A stretch of DNA of 64,000 nucleotides from Ensifer aridi (lineage in GTDB: Bacteria; Pseudomonadota; Alphaproteobacteria; Rhizobiales; Rhizobiaceae): NCBI RefSeq assembly GCF_002078505.1, contig NZ_LUAV01000035.1, forward strand, positions 186,001 to 250,000. The letters are read 5' to 3'. The translations under genes and the position numbers were made by a program. The notes under the pieces were generated by a model that worked only from the letters and a program-made list of their open reading frames with translations, ran no database searches and was not told the DNA's origin. Positions 26,191-36,325 of the stretch are shown here, piece after piece (within the stretch, counting starts at the first letter, position 1; the number at the start of each line of letters is the position of its first letter).

Positions 26191-27044
26191 GCCAGCCGGC
26201 CATGATCAATCGTTATCGCTGGTACGAACTTGTCGGCATCTATGCGGGCATCTTCGTTTTCCTGACCTTCATTCTCGCTCCCTTCGTCGAAGGCTTCCTG
26301 GTGTCGCTGAAGCCGCTCGCGCTCTTGTTCTCCTCGCCCTACCGCTTCTGGCCCGAGAACGGGTCTTTCGAGGCTTATCGTACGATGTGGGTAAGCGTGC
26401 CGGGTTTCGCCCGCTACATCTTCAATTCCTTTTTCATCTCCACGATCGTGACCGCGGTCGTGCTTGTGCTGGTGGTGCCGTCTGCCTACGCCTTTGCCCG
26501 CTTCACGTTCCGTGGCAGTGGCGCGCTGCTCGCGGCCTTCCTCGCGGTCAACATGTTTTCAGGCGCGGTGCTGCTCATCCCGCTCTTCAGGCTGATGCGC
26601 AGCTTCGGGGTGTTGAACACCTATTTCGCGATGATCGTGCCGGGCGTCGCCTTCCTCATCCCGTCTGCCATCTGGCTGTTGCGCACCTACATGATGCGCA
26701 TCCCGCGGGAGCTCGACGAGGCTGCCTTCGTCGACGGGGCAAGCCATTTCTACACGCTTCGCCGCGTCATCCTGCCGATCGCCATGCCCGGCATCACGGT
26801 GGTCGCGATCACTACCTTCATCGGATCCTACGCCCAGCAATTCATCTTCGCGCTGACCTTCAACTCGAAGTCCGAATACATGCCCCTGCCGATAGGCCTC
26901 TATGCTTATTTCGGCCGGCAGGAAGTGGTCTGGAATGAGCTCATGGCGGCAAGTTTCGTCGGCATCGCGCCGGCCGTCGTCCTCATTTTCCTGATGCAAC
27001 GCTATCTCGTCGCGGGCCTGACCGCCGGCGCCGTGAAACAGTAA
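26187..27044 (+). CDS. Sugar ABC transporter permease (MalG/UgpE type)
   Basis: A 285-residue membrane protein with six segments and the EAA loop DEAAFVDGASHFYTLRRVILPIAMPG, the second permease of the CUT1 importer. The overlap with the upstream permease gene implies coupled translation. The binding-protein gene starts 35 bases further on, after its own ribosome site. Confidence 0.93.
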   Translation: MSQPAMINRYRWYELVGIYAGIFVFLTFILAPFVEGFLVSLKPLALLFSSPYRFWPENGSFEAYRTMWVSVPGFARYIFNSFFISTIVTAVVLVLVVPSAYAFARFTFRGSGALLAAFLAVNMFSGAVLLIPLFRLMRSFGVLNTYFAMIVPGVAFLIPSAIWLLRTYMMRIPRELDEAAFVDGASHFYTLRRVILPIAMPGITVVAITTFIGSYAQQFIFALTFNSKSEYMPLPIGLYAYFGRQEVVWNELMAASFVGIAPAVVLIFLMQRYLVAGLTAGAVKQ

Positions 27045-27079
27045 CCGCAACAACGAGCTTCACAAGCGAGGGGAATACC

Positions 27080-28294
27080 ATGAGAAAGCATGCCTCATTG
27101 ATTGCCGGGACTTTCGCGCTTCTCGCCACCACGGCGCTGCCGGCGCTGGCCGATACCGAGATCACCTTTCTCGCCTGCGGCGACAAGATGCAGCCGGCAC
27201 ACGCCGAGTTCATCAAGAAGTGGGAGGAGGCCAATCCCGGCTATAAGATTGCCGCGGAAGTGGTCGGCTGGGGCCAGTGCCAGGACAAGGTGACGACGCT
27301 TGCTGCCTCCGGCACGCCCGTGGCGCTCGCCTATGTCGGCTCGCGCACGCTCAAGGAATTCGCACAGAATGAACTGATCGTGCCGATCCCGTTTACGGAC
27401 GAAGAGAAGGCCTCCTATTACCCCTACATCATGGACACGGTGACGACCGACGGCAAGCAATGGGGCGTTCCGGTCGCCTTCTCCACCAAGTCGCTGTTCT
27501 GGAACAAGGAACTGTTCAAGCAGGCCGGCCTTGATCCGGAGAAGCCGCCGAAGACCTGGGCGGAAGAGCTCGAATACGCCAAGACGATCAAGGAGAAGAC
27601 AGGCATCGCCGGGTTTGGCGTGGTGGCCAAGACCTTCGACAACACCATGCACCAGTTCCTGCACTGGGTTTACACCAATAACGGCTCGGTCATCGACGCC
27701 GACGGCAATATCACGCTCGACAGCAAGGAGAACCTCGAAGCGCTGACGGCGCTGAAGGACATCGTGCCCTATGCCGAAGAAGGCCCGACCTCCTATGAGC
27801 AGAACGAGGTGCGCGCGATCTTCCTCGACGGCAAGCTCGGCATGATCCATGCATCCGTCGGCGCGGTGAACCGTTTGAAGGAAACGAAGATCGACTGGGG
27901 CGTCGCGCCGTTGCCGCTCGGGCCGAGCGCCAAGGGCCCGGGCACGCTCTTGATCACCGACAGCCTTGCAGTCTTCAGCGGCACGGGTGTCGAGGAGAAG
28001 GCGATCGAGTTCGCCAAGTTCCTGACCAATCCCGAAAACCAGCCGATCTATGAAGCGCAGGAAGGTCTGACGCCGCTGCGCCCGGGCAAGGCCGTGGACG
28101 AGATGGTCGCCGCCAATCCCTATTGGAAGCCGTTCATCGACGGCATCTCCTTCGGCGGGCCGGAGCCGCTCTTTACCGACTACAAGGGCTTGCAGAACAC
28201 GATGATCGAAATGGTCCAGTCGGTCGTCACCGGCAAGGCGGAGCCCGCCGATGCGCTGAAGAAGGCCGCTGGCGAGCTCGAACAGTACAAATAA
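27080..28294 (+). CDS. Sugar ABC transporter substrate-binding protein (family 1)
   Basis: A 404-residue periplasmic binding protein with a Sec signal (residues 1-25, ending in ALPALA) and the two-lobe family 1 fold: TEITFLACGDKMQPAHAEFIKKWEEANPGYKI, then GVPVAFSTKSLFWNKELFKQAGLDPEKPPKTWAEE as the typical hinge region. The start is preceded by GAGGGGAATACC. The ligand is not identifiable; the nearby GH20 hexosaminidase and SIS-domain regulator make an amino sugar or short chito-oligosaccharide a reasonable guess. Confidence 0.92.
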   Translation: MRKHASLIAGTFALLATTALPALADTEITFLACGDKMQPAHAEFIKKWEEANPGYKIAAEVVGWGQCQDKVTTLAASGTPVALAYVGSRTLKEFAQNELIVPIPFTDEEKASYYPYIMDTVTTDGKQWGVPVAFSTKSLFWNKELFKQAGLDPEKPPKTWAEELEYAKTIKEKTGIAGFGVVAKTFDNTMHQFLHWVYTNNGSVIDADGNITLDSKENLEALTALKDIVPYAEEGPTSYEQNEVRAIFLDGKLGMIHASVGAVNRLKETKIDWGVAPLPLGPSAKGPGTLLITDSLAVFSGTGVEEKAIEFAKFLTNPENQPIYEAQEGLTPLRPGKAVDEMVAANPYWKPFIDGISFGGPEPLFTDYKGLQNTMIEMVQSVVTGKAEPADALKKAAGELEQYK

Positions 28295-28302
28295 TGCCTG
28301 TC

Positions 28303-28332
28303 GGGGCCGCGGGCTTCGGAGTCCGCGGTCCC
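28303..28332 (+). promoter_or_regulatory. Intercistronic hairpin after the sugar-binding-protein gene
   Basis: GGGGCCGCGG (28303-28312) pairs with CCGCGGTCCC (28323-28332), ten pairs including one G-T, with a ten-base loop, nine bases after the stop. It lies in the 83-base gap before the ATPase gene and has no long T-run. It probably protects the upstream mRNA or partly terminates. Confidence 0.6.
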
Positions 28333-28377
28333 AGCTTTTAGGCGCCGCCTCACGCGCCGGCGGTTGGAGACAGATTC

Positions 28378-29511
<1,134 letters not shown>

Positions 29512-29513
29512 TC

Positions 29514-30014
29514 GTGGTTGCAATCATCCGACTGCTCGGCCCCGGCGACGTCGACACCTTTCGCAATATCCGGCTGGAATCGCTGCGCGCCGAACCAAAT
29601 TCCTTTGCCAGCAGTGCCGAAGATTGGGAAAGCTTGTCGGACGACGAGTGGCGCCGGCGAATGCTCGATAATCCTGTCTTCGTGGCCTTTGATGACCACG
29701 TCCCGGTCGGCCTCATGGGCCTGATGCGCCAGCGTGCAAGCAAGATGGCGCACCGGGCGACGCTCATCATGGTCTACGTGCGTCGCGACTTGCGCGGTAG
29801 CGGCCTCGCGTCGCGACTCTTGGACGCAGTCACGGATCATGCACGAGGCATCGGTGTCCGGCAGTTGGAGCTTGCCGCAAGCGCGGAGAATTCGGCTGCG
29901 GTCCGATTTTACGTGCGGATGGGCTTTACCGAAGTCGGCCGCATCCCGGGCGGCTGTATTCGTGACGGCCGGGAAGTCGACGATATTCTGATGGCGAAGC
30001 GCATCGTCGACTAA
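29514..30014 (+). CDS. GNAT family N-acetyltransferase
   Basis: A 166-residue acetyltransferase with the GNAT fold: N-terminal IIRLLGPGDVDTFRNIRLESL, acetyl-CoA pyrophosphate loop VRRDLRGSGLASRLLDAV (~96-113) and C-terminal SAENSAAVRFYVRMGFTEVGR. The substrate is unknown. The start is a GTG at 29514, two bases after the stop of the ATPase gene, because the first ATG would cut into the domain. It is likely co-transcribed with the sugar operon, so acetylation of an amino sugar is possible but unproven. A RIME-like element follows. Confidence 0.85.
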   Translation: MVAIIRLLGPGDVDTFRNIRLESLRAEPNSFASSAEDWESLSDDEWRRRMLDNPVFVAFDDHVPVGLMGLMRQRASKMAHRATLIMVYVRRDLRGSGLASRLLDAVTDHARGIGVRQLELAASAENSAAVRFYVRMGFTEVGRIPGGCIRDGREVDDILMAKRIVD

Positions 30015-30030
30015 ACGCCGAACGTGATGA

Positions 30031-30143
30031 GCCCCTCATCCGCCTGACGGCCCCTTCTCCCCGCCAGCGGGGCGAAGGGGACTCGCAGCGCGGGTTCCGT
30101 GCCCTCGCCCCCGCGTGCGGGGAGAGGGCTGGGGGGAGGGCAG
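30031..30143. repeat. RIME-like palindromic element, copy B
   Basis: About 113 bp with the same plan as the element at 5596-5748: it begins GCCCCTCATC, contains a long hairpin (arms CCCCTTC 30051-30057 / GAAGGGG 30074-30080, with further GC pairing inside), then a second hairpin around CCCCGCGTGCGGGG, and ends in GGGGGGAGGGCAG. It separates the convergent GNAT and M81 genes and could end both transcripts. Confidence 0.75.
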
Positions 30144-30196
30144 GTTCCCTATAAACCATTGGGATCAGCTACATTCCTTTGCACCCGACGAATGCC

Positions 30197-31672
30197 TCAA
30201 GCCGCACCGCGCTCCGGCCTGTGCGGGTCGGCGACCATCGGCCAGATGTCGCGTTTTGCGCGCCGGTAGGGCGTCTTCGCCGGGTCGTTGGGGTAGGGGG
30301 TTCCCGCCGAACAATAGATGATCTCGGAGGCGATCTTCGAGAACGAGGCGAAGAAGTGGTTCGTGGATTTGATCACGAGGATCTTCTTCGACGTCGGATC
30401 GATCCCCATGACCGAGAAAAGGCTCGGGTCGAAGCTCTGCGCGCGTGTCGAGTTCAGGATGATGTCGATGCCGCGAAATTCGATATGCGCGGCATCGCCG
30501 AAAGGAGCGAAGCTCTCTCCGAAGCGCATCTCGGCATTGCGCACGAGCTTGACCACCTTGACGATGCCATCGATTGGCCTGCCCGTGCCAGGTGCCGATT
30601 TCGCGCCAAAGCGCAGTGGGATCTCGGCGCCCTCTCCGGCGGCCATGCAGATCCGTACTGCCATCGGATCCCAGATGGTGCCGATCGCCGCATCGGTGAC
30701 GTTGTTCGCGAGCAGTTCTTCCAGCACTACGGTGGCGTCGCCCGCCGTGCCGCCGCCGGGATTGTCCCACATGTCGGCGATCACCACCGGGCCGGCCGGC
30801 GCGGTCATCGCTTGCGCCACGGCCTGGCGCTCGTCGATTTCCGGCATGCGATAGGTGCCGCGACCGGCGAAAAGCTCGAGCCCGAGTTCCCGGGCAAGCG
30901 CGTCACCCTTTGCGCTATTGCCGTTGGTCACAGCCAGCATTTTGGTGCCCATTTCAGGTACATCGCCGGCCATGAAGCCATGCACCACCGATAGCGACAG
31001 CACATCGGCATCGTCCCGCTCGATCCGCATGAGCTTGTCGACGAAGCTGCGCATCGGCTCGCGCGAAGTGGGGAACACGTCGATCATGCGGCAGTCGAAG
31101 ATCGACATGACCGGGGCGACGCGGCCTTCGAGCGTATCGACGGCGATCCGCCAGAGGTCTTCGGCACGGTCGACGAAGTCCGTGTGTGGAAATTCCTTGA
31201 AGAAGACGAAAAAGTCGGCGGCCGCGACTCGCTTCTCCGTGAGGTGGCTATGCGGATCGAGTTCGGCGCAGACGAGCACGTCCGGCCCGACGATTTCGCG
31301 CACGCGCTGAAGCAGATCGCCCTCGGTGTCCTCGTAACCGTCGGCGACCATCGCGCCGTGCAGGCCGAGAACGACGGCATTGACGGGCAGGGCGTCGCGC
31401 AGTTGGGCGAGGATCTCGTCGCGCAAAGCCTCGTAGGTCTGCCGGTTCACGAGCCCCGCCGGGTCCGCCCAGGCGGCCGTACCCTCGATCAATTGCCAAC
31501 CCTTCTCCGCCGCTATGCGCCGGCCGACGGTGATCGGCGCGGTGCAAAGCGTCGGCGTTTGCGGATGCTCGCCGGGCGCGGCGTAAAGGGAGGCCTCGAA
31601 GGCGCGCCGGTCGATGCAGATCGGTGAGAAGGTATTCGTCTCGGTCGCGAGCGCCGCGGTGAAGATGCGCAC
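30197..31672 (-). CDS. M81 family metallopeptidase (MlrC-like), first copy
   Basis: A 491-residue protein of the MlrC family, named for microcystinase C. Motifs in order: ATETNTFSP at the N-terminus, GLHGAMVADGYEDTEGD, ELDPHSHLTEKR (putative metal-binding Asp and His), FKEFPHTDFVDRA, and VIADMWDNPGGGTAGDA marking the C-terminal domain. The start is a GTG at 31672 with AAGGAAAAGG eight bases upstream; an in-frame ATG at 31759 would overlap the upstream gene and add a non-family leader. A second M81 gene lies at 36326-37759. Natural substrates of most M81 proteins are unknown; small linear peptides or amides are plausible. Confidence 0.88.
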   Translation of the reverse strand: MRIFTAALATETNTFSPICIDRRAFEASLYAAPGEHPQTPTLCTAPITVGRRIAAEKGWQLIEGTAAWADPAGLVNRQTYEALRDEILAQLRDALPVNAVVLGLHGAMVADGYEDTEGDLLQRVREIVGPDVLVCAELDPHSHLTEKRVAAADFFVFFKEFPHTDFVDRAEDLWRIAVDTLEGRVAPVMSIFDCRMIDVFPTSREPMRSFVDKLMRIERDDADVLSLSVVHGFMAGDVPEMGTKMLAVTNGNSAKGDALARELGLELFAGRGTYRMPEIDERQAVAQAMTAPAGPVVIADMWDNPGGGTAGDATVVLEELLANNVTDAAIGTIWDPMAVRICMAAGEGAEIPLRFGAKSAPGTGRPIDGIVKVVKLVRNAEMRFGESFAPFGDAAHIEFRGIDIILNSTRAQSFDPSLFSVMGIDPTSKKILVIKSTNHFFASFSKIASEIIYCSAGTPYPNDPAKTPYRRAKRDIWPMVADPHRPERGAA

Positions 31673-31694
31673 TGCCGTTGCCTTTTCCTTCACC

Positions 31695-32186
31695 TCAGTT
31701 GGACCCCATCGGGTTGGGAAGGTAGCCGGTGAAGCCGCAGATCTTCCAGCGCCCCTCATGCAGGCGGCAATAATAGACCGTCTGCCATTTCAAGACATCG
31801 AAGCTGCCATCCGATCTCGTCAAGCGCCCGTCGAACTTCTTGCGCGCGAGCGCGAGTTCCCCGTTGATCTCGATATCCTCGAGCGTGGTTGTCGCGAAGA
31901 TTGCGGCCCGCGGATCCTCGGCAAAGGATTGTTCGGCGAAAGCCCTCGCCTGACGCAACCATTCATCCCGGTAAGCGGCGAGCGTCGGAAAGGTGAGTCG
32001 CCACTCGTCCGGGTCCGTTTCGCGCCTTCCATCGATGCCGATGAAGCTCTCCTCGACGAAATCGTCGGCCACCATCGACCAATCGGCGGCGAGGAACGCG
32101 TCGATATCGCGGGTCACCAGCATTTCCCAGATGGAGTGCCGGGCAACGTCGCTTTCAGCAAACGGATTCTGGAACGGGTTCCGCAT
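31695..32186 (-). CDS. NTF2-like/SnoaL-type protein of unknown function
   Basis: A 163-residue soluble protein that reads as an NTF2-like fold: a helical start (SIWEMLVTRDIDAFLAADWSMVADDFVEESFIGID), then beta strands ending in VYYCRLHEGRWKICGFTGYLP, the usual C-terminal sheet. Such proteins are small enzymes or binding scaffolds. It lies 22 bases upstream of the M81 gene on the same strand and is probably co-transcribed. The divergent promoter region with the RidA gene carries a TGAAA/TTTCA repeat. Confidence 0.7.
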   Translation of the reverse strand: MRNPFQNPFAESDVARHSIWEMLVTRDIDAFLAADWSMVADDFVEESFIGIDGRRETDPDEWRLTFPTLAAYRDEWLRQARAFAEQSFAEDPRAAIFATTTLEDIEINGELALARKKFDGRLTRSDGSFDVLKWQTVYYCRLHEGRWKICGFTGYLPNPMGSN

Positions 32187-32202
32187 ATGTTTCGCCCCGG
32201 AT

Positions 32203-32216
32203 TGAAATTCTTTTCA
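32203..32216. promoter_or_regulatory. Inverted repeat TGAAA-N4-TTTCA in the divergent promoter
   Basis: Perfect 5-bp arms in the AT-rich gap between the NTF2-like gene (minus) and the RidA-like gene (plus). It resembles the repeats at 24021-24107, and the RpiR-type regulator gene at 32712 lies just downstream, so autoregulation is plausible. Confidence 0.5.
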
Positions 32217-32301
32217 TAAATAAGATTTTCTCTGGCCAAATTCCGCATTCTATGGTCACTTGTCAACGGAGGAAGAAAATAATTTGCAGAGAGGGCGTTC
32301 C

Positions 32302-32691
32302 GTGTCGATCAAGCGCTACGGTGGCGAACAGGCTGGTGCGGGCGGAAAATCACTGCCCTTCGCGCGCGCCGTCGAGGCGGACGGCTGGCTCTACGTCTCC
32401 GGTCAGGTCGCGATGGAGAAGGGCGAGATCATCGACGGCAACATCGTCGCGCAAGCGCACAAGGCGATCGGCAATCTGCTCGCTATTTTGAAAGAGGCGG
32501 ATTACCGTGTCGAGCACGTGGTGAGAGTTGGCGTCTGGCTGGACGATCCGCGCGATTTCTGGAGCTTCAACAGCATCTATCAGGATTATTTCGGAGCTCA
32601 TCCGCCGGCACGCGCCTGCGTGCAGTCTTCCATGATGGTCGATTGCAAGGTGGAGATCGACTGCGTCGCCGATAAGCCGAAGGACGCCTGA
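32302..32691 (+). CDS. RidA family protein (YjgF/YER057c/UK114)
   Basis: A 129-residue RidA-type protein: FARAVEADGWLYVSGQVAM, then VGVWLDDPRDFWSFNSIYQDYFG and HPPARACVQSSMMVDCKVEIDCVA, which contains the Arg that binds the substrate carboxylate in deaminating members. RidA proteins hydrolyse reactive enamines/imines; related members act in catabolic pathways. The start is taken as GTG 32302 (MSIKRYGGEQ) with GAGAGGG six bases upstream. TTG codons at 32284 and 32260 are alternatives, 32284 also with a good GGAGGAAG. The RpiR gene follows after 20 bases. Confidence 0.87.
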   Translation: MSIKRYGGEQAGAGGKSLPFARAVEADGWLYVSGQVAMEKGEIIDGNIVAQAHKAIGNLLAILKEADYRVEHVVRVGVWLDDPRDFWSFNSIYQDYFGAHPPARACVQSSMMVDCKVEIDCVADKPKDA

Positions 32692-32711
32692 GCAGGAAAG
32701 GGCGCCGCTCG

Positions 32712-33575
32712 ATGGATATTTTCGCGACATTGCAGGAGGAAAAGGGGCGGCTCTCGCAGTCGGAAAACCGCATTGCCGACATCCTGCTCAATGACTTCGA
32801 GTTTGCCGTGAATGCGTCGATCATCGAGCTCGCGGGCAAGGCCGATGTTTCGCCGCCGACGGTCACGCGCTTTTGCCGGCGTCTCGGCTGCGAGAGCTTT
32901 TCCGACTTTAAGGTGCAACTGGCGCGCACGCCCTATATCGGCATGCGCTATCTGAAACCGGAGCCGAAAAGCCAGGAGCCGGCCGATGTGGCGCAGGACA
33001 TCATCACCAAGGCGCAGAATGCGTTGTTCCTCTTGCACCGCTCGCTCGACCTTGCGGCGATCGAGCAGGCCGCCGATCGGCTGGCGCAGGCGGAAATGAT
33101 CTATGCCTTCGGCTCGGGCGGCAATTCCTCGATGATCGCCGGCGAATTGCAGAACCGCCTGTTTCGTCTGGGGCTGCGCATCACCTCGAGCTCCGACCAC
33201 AGCATGCAACTGATGATGGCGGCGGCGGCACGCCCCGCCGATGTCATCGTCGGCTCGTCCTTTTCGGGGCGCAATACGGAGCTGGTGCGTGCCTTCACAC
33301 TCGCGCGCGAAGCCAAGGTTCCCACGATCGCGCTTACCCAGAGCGGCAGTCCAGTCGCTGAAGCCGCGGATATCACCGTCCCGGTCGACCTACCGGAAGG
33401 GCACAACATCTATCGTCCGACCTCCACGCGCATCGCCTATCTCGCGCTGCTCGATATCCTCGCGAGCCTCGTCGCCTACCGCGTTCAGCCGCAGGCCACG
33501 GCGACGCTGAGGCGCATCAAGCAGCAACTCGTCGTGCACAGAGATGGAGACGACCGCCAACTTCTCGGAGATTAA
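32712..33575 (+). CDS. RpiR/MurR family transcriptional regulator with SIS domain
   Basis: This 287-residue regulator has an N-terminal HTH_6 domain (~1-75: SQSENRIADILLND, ADVSPPTVTRFCRRLGCESFSDFK) and a C-terminal sugar isomerase (SIS) domain (~125-250: IYAFGSGGNSSMIAGELQNRLFRLG, DVIVGSSFSGRNTELVRAFTLA) that normally binds phosphosugars such as amino-sugar phosphates. It sits in an operon with the RidA, SDR and GH20 genes. Together with repeated TGAAA/TTTCA palindromes before two operons, it is the best candidate to control the whole 24-38 kb sugar block. Confidence 0.9.
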   Translation: MDIFATLQEEKGRLSQSENRIADILLNDFEFAVNASIIELAGKADVSPPTVTRFCRRLGCESFSDFKVQLARTPYIGMRYLKPEPKSQEPADVAQDIITKAQNALFLLHRSLDLAAIEQAADRLAQAEMIYAFGSGGNSSMIAGELQNRLFRLGLRITSSSDHSMQLMMAAAARPADVIVGSSFSGRNTELVRAFTLAREAKVPTIALTQSGSPVAEAADITVPVDLPEGHNIYRPTSTRIAYLALLDILASLVAYRVQPQATATLRRIKQQLVVHRDGDDRQLLGD

Positions 33576-33594
33576 TGTGCCGCAGGAAACGCGT

Positions 33595-34371
33595 ATGCCG
33601 AAATCTGTCGCGATCGTCACCGGAGCTGCCGGCGATATCGGCCGCGCGATCGCCAGGCGGCTCGCTGACGGACATGACGTGGTGCTGCTCGCCGACATCG
33701 ACGGCGATGCTGCCGAGAGGGCGGCGCACGATCTTGGCGCCGAGGAGCATTTCGTCGCCGTCTCCTGTGACGTGACCGATGCCCCAAGCGTGGCGGCGAT
33801 GGCAGCCAAAGCCAGGTCGCTCGGCACGGTGCGCACGCTCGTCAACAATGCCGGCGCGGCGCGCGCAGTCAGCCTGCACGACACGACGCAGGCGATCTGG
33901 CGCATGGACAACGCGCTCAATCTCGAAGCCGCCTTCCTTTGCTTCCGCGCGGTCGAGGAGATGCTGAAGGAGAGCCAAGGCTCGGTCGTCAACGTCGCTT
34001 CGGTCAACGGCATGAACGTGTTCGGCCATCCGGCCTACAGCGCCGCCAAGGCGGGCCTTCTGCATCTCACGCGGCTGATCGCCGTGGAATACGGCAAGTT
34101 CGGCATCCGCGCGAATGCGGTCGCGCCGGGCACGGTGCGCACGAAAGCCTGGGAGGCGCGTGCGGCGGCCAATCCGCAAGTCTTTGAAGAGGCGAAGCGC
34201 TGGTATCCGCTTGAGCGCATCGTCGATCCCGATGATATCGCTGAGGCCGTTCGCTTCCTTGCGAGCCCCTTGGCGAAAGCCATCTCCGGCGTCTGCCTGC
34301 CGGTCGACTGCGGCCTCACCGCTGGCCAAGCCGAGGTGGCGCGTACGTTCTCGCAATCCAACCACTACTGA
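33595..34371 (+). CDS. Short-chain dehydrogenase/reductase (SDR)
   Basis: This 258-residue classical SDR has the cofactor loop VTGAAGDIGRAI (~9-20), an Asp after the second strand (LLADIDGD, suggesting NAD preference), NNAGAARA, catalytic Ser in NVASVNGM and the YSAAK Tyr/Lys pair. The in-frame ATG at 33544 overlaps the regulator gene and has no ribosome site; ATG 33595 follows AGGAAA and is preferred. It is likely a sugar or sugar-acid dehydrogenase of the same catabolic unit. Confidence 0.9.
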   Translation: MPKSVAIVTGAAGDIGRAIARRLADGHDVVLLADIDGDAAERAAHDLGAEEHFVAVSCDVTDAPSVAAMAAKARSLGTVRTLVNNAGAARAVSLHDTTQAIWRMDNALNLEAAFLCFRAVEEMLKESQGSVVNVASVNGMNVFGHPAYSAAKAGLLHLTRLIAVEYGKFGIRANAVAPGTVRTKAWEARAAANPQVFEEAKRWYPLERIVDPDDIAEAVRFLASPLAKAISGVCLPVDCGLTAGQAEVARTFSQSNHY

Positions 34372-34394
34372 TCAATCCATTTTGGAGAATGCCC

Positions 34395-36314
34395 ATGCTG
34401 CCGGTTTCTTATCGCCTCGAATCTGCCTGGCAACCGGAGGGCGGCCCCCACGGACGCTTCACCTTCACTCTCTTCAATCTTTCGGATTCGCCGCTCAGCG
34501 GCTTCCGCCTGGCCTACACGTCGCTCACCCGTGTGGTCGATCCGGCCGCTTGCGATAACGCAACCTTCCTCCGCCGCAACGCCAATTTCCATGAGTTCGC
34601 GCCGCCTGAGGGCTTCGCTCTTGCGCCAGGGGAAAACTGGACCTTCACCGTCGGCGGCCTCAACCGGCAGGCGAAACATTGCACCGACGGGGCGAAGTCG
34701 GCCTATCTGACGCTTTCCGATGCGCGGTACGTGCCGGTGGCCGTATCCGACCTGCGTTTGGAAGGAGCTACGAGCGAGCCGCCGCCGGCACGCCTGCCGG
34801 AGGGCCACGTTGGCCTGCCCTTCGCGCTGCAGCCCTGGCCGGCGAAGATCGATGCGGTGGCCGGAGAAGGACTTCCGGCCGTTCTCTTTCCCGCGGCGAA
34901 CAGCAGCACAGAAGACATCAGGGCGATCTCCGATGTGCTGGCGCTTTTCCATAGGCTCTTCCCGGCTGGCCACGCTCCGTTCAGCCTTGCGCCGTCCGGG
35001 CAGGGCCAACCGATCGTCTTCGCGAAGAGGGGTGACCTTGGCGTCGAAGCCTACCGGCTTGCCTTCTCAGGTCGGGAAATCCGGCTCGAATACGGTGCAG
35101 CCGCCGGACGGCAATATGGTCTGACGACGCTCGCGCAGCTTATCGACGGCGCCCGCAATCATGCGACCAAATTCCGCTTTCCCGCCGCGGGCACGATTGT
35201 CGATCAACCCCGCTACGGCTGGCGCGGCTGCCATCTGGATGTCTCGCGGCAATTCTACCCGACCGCCGACATCATGCGTCTCATCGACATTCTTGCCTGG
35301 TTCAAGCTCAATATCTTCCATTGGCATCTGACCGACGACGAGGCCTGGCGACTGGAGATCAGGGCCTACCCGACCTTGACGGCGCTCGGCGTGCTGCGCG
35401 GTCCGGACGAGCCTATGCTGCCGCAGCTTGGCAACGGCGCCGACCCGGTCGGTGGTTTCTACAGCCAGGAAGAGGTCAAGGCGATCGTCGCCCATGCGGC
35501 GGCGCTCCACGTCGAAGTTGTTCCGGAGATCGACATTCCCGGTCACAGCACGGCCGCGCTCGTCGCGCTTCCGGAACTCGCCGACGGGCAGGAGGCGCCG
35601 GAGAGCTATTATTCGGTCCAGGGTTATCCCAACAACGCCCTCAATCCGGCCGTGCCGTTCACCTACGAATTCCTGGAAAAGGTCTTCGACGAGATGGTCG
35701 AGCTCTTCCCGAGTCAGTACATCCACGTCGGCGGCGACGAAGTGGCCGATGGTTCATGGATGGCGTCACCGCTTGCGCGCAAGCTGATGGAAGAGGAGAG
35801 GATTTCCGGCACCTTCGCGCTGCAGTCCTACTTCCTGAAGAAGGTGAAACAGATGCTAACGGCGCGCGGCCGCAAGCTCGTCGGCTGGAACGAGGTCGCG
35901 CACGGCGGCGGCGTCGGAACCGACGGCACGCTCTTAATGGCCTGGGAGAATCCCAAGGTCGGGATCGAGCTGGCGCGCGAAGGTTACGACGTGGTGATGA
36001 CGCCCGGCCAGGCCTATTATCTCGACATGGCCCAGGCGGAGGCTTGGCAGGAGCCCGGTGCGAGCTGGGCCGGCACGGCAACGCCGGCGCATACCTATGC
36101 TTACGAGGCGGAAGGCGAGTTCCCGGAAGAGCTGAAGAGCCGCATGAAGGGCGTGCAGGCCTGCATCTGGTCGGAGCATTTCCTGTCGCGTGGTTACTTC
36201 AATCGCCTGGTGTTCCCGCGCTTGCCGGCGATCGCGGAAGCCGCCTGGACGCCGAAGGAGCAGAAGAACTGGCTGCGCTTCGCCGCTATCGCGCCCTTGA
36301 GCCCTATGCTGTGA
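34395..36314 (+). CDS. Beta-N-acetylhexosaminidase, glycoside hydrolase family 20
   Basis: This 639-residue GH20 enzyme removes terminal N-acetylglucosamine or N-acetylgalactosamine. Residues 1-~130 form an N-terminal beta domain, ~140-250 a GH20b-like domain, and from ~265 (PRYGWRGCHLDVSRQFY) the catalytic barrel with NIFHWHLTDDEAWRLEI, HVEVVPEIDIPGHS and the Asp-Glu catalytic pair in YIHVGGDEVADGSW (around 447-449). No signal peptide is evident, so it probably acts in the cytoplasm on imported oligosaccharides. The second ATG (34395) has GGAG seven bases upstream; the ATG at 34389 is too close to it. It begins 23 bases after the SDR gene. Confidence 0.92.
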   Translation: MLPVSYRLESAWQPEGGPHGRFTFTLFNLSDSPLSGFRLAYTSLTRVVDPAACDNATFLRRNANFHEFAPPEGFALAPGENWTFTVGGLNRQAKHCTDGAKSAYLTLSDARYVPVAVSDLRLEGATSEPPPARLPEGHVGLPFALQPWPAKIDAVAGEGLPAVLFPAANSSTEDIRAISDVLALFHRLFPAGHAPFSLAPSGQGQPIVFAKRGDLGVEAYRLAFSGREIRLEYGAAAGRQYGLTTLAQLIDGARNHATKFRFPAAGTIVDQPRYGWRGCHLDVSRQFYPTADIMRLIDILAWFKLNIFHWHLTDDEAWRLEIRAYPTLTALGVLRGPDEPMLPQLGNGADPVGGFYSQEEVKAIVAHAAALHVEVVPEIDIPGHSTAALVALPELADGQEAPESYYSVQGYPNNALNPAVPFTYEFLEKVFDEMVELFPSQYIHVGGDEVADGSWMASPLARKLMEEERISGTFALQSYFLKKVKQMLTARGRKLVGWNEVAHGGGVGTDGTLLMAWENPKVGIELAREGYDVVMTPGQAYYLDMAQAEAWQEPGASWAGTATPAHTYAYEAEGEFPEELKSRMKGVQACIWSEHFLSRGYFNRLVFPRLPAIAEAAWTPKEQKNWLRFAAIAPLSPML

Positions 36315-36325
36315 GCTGACCGGCC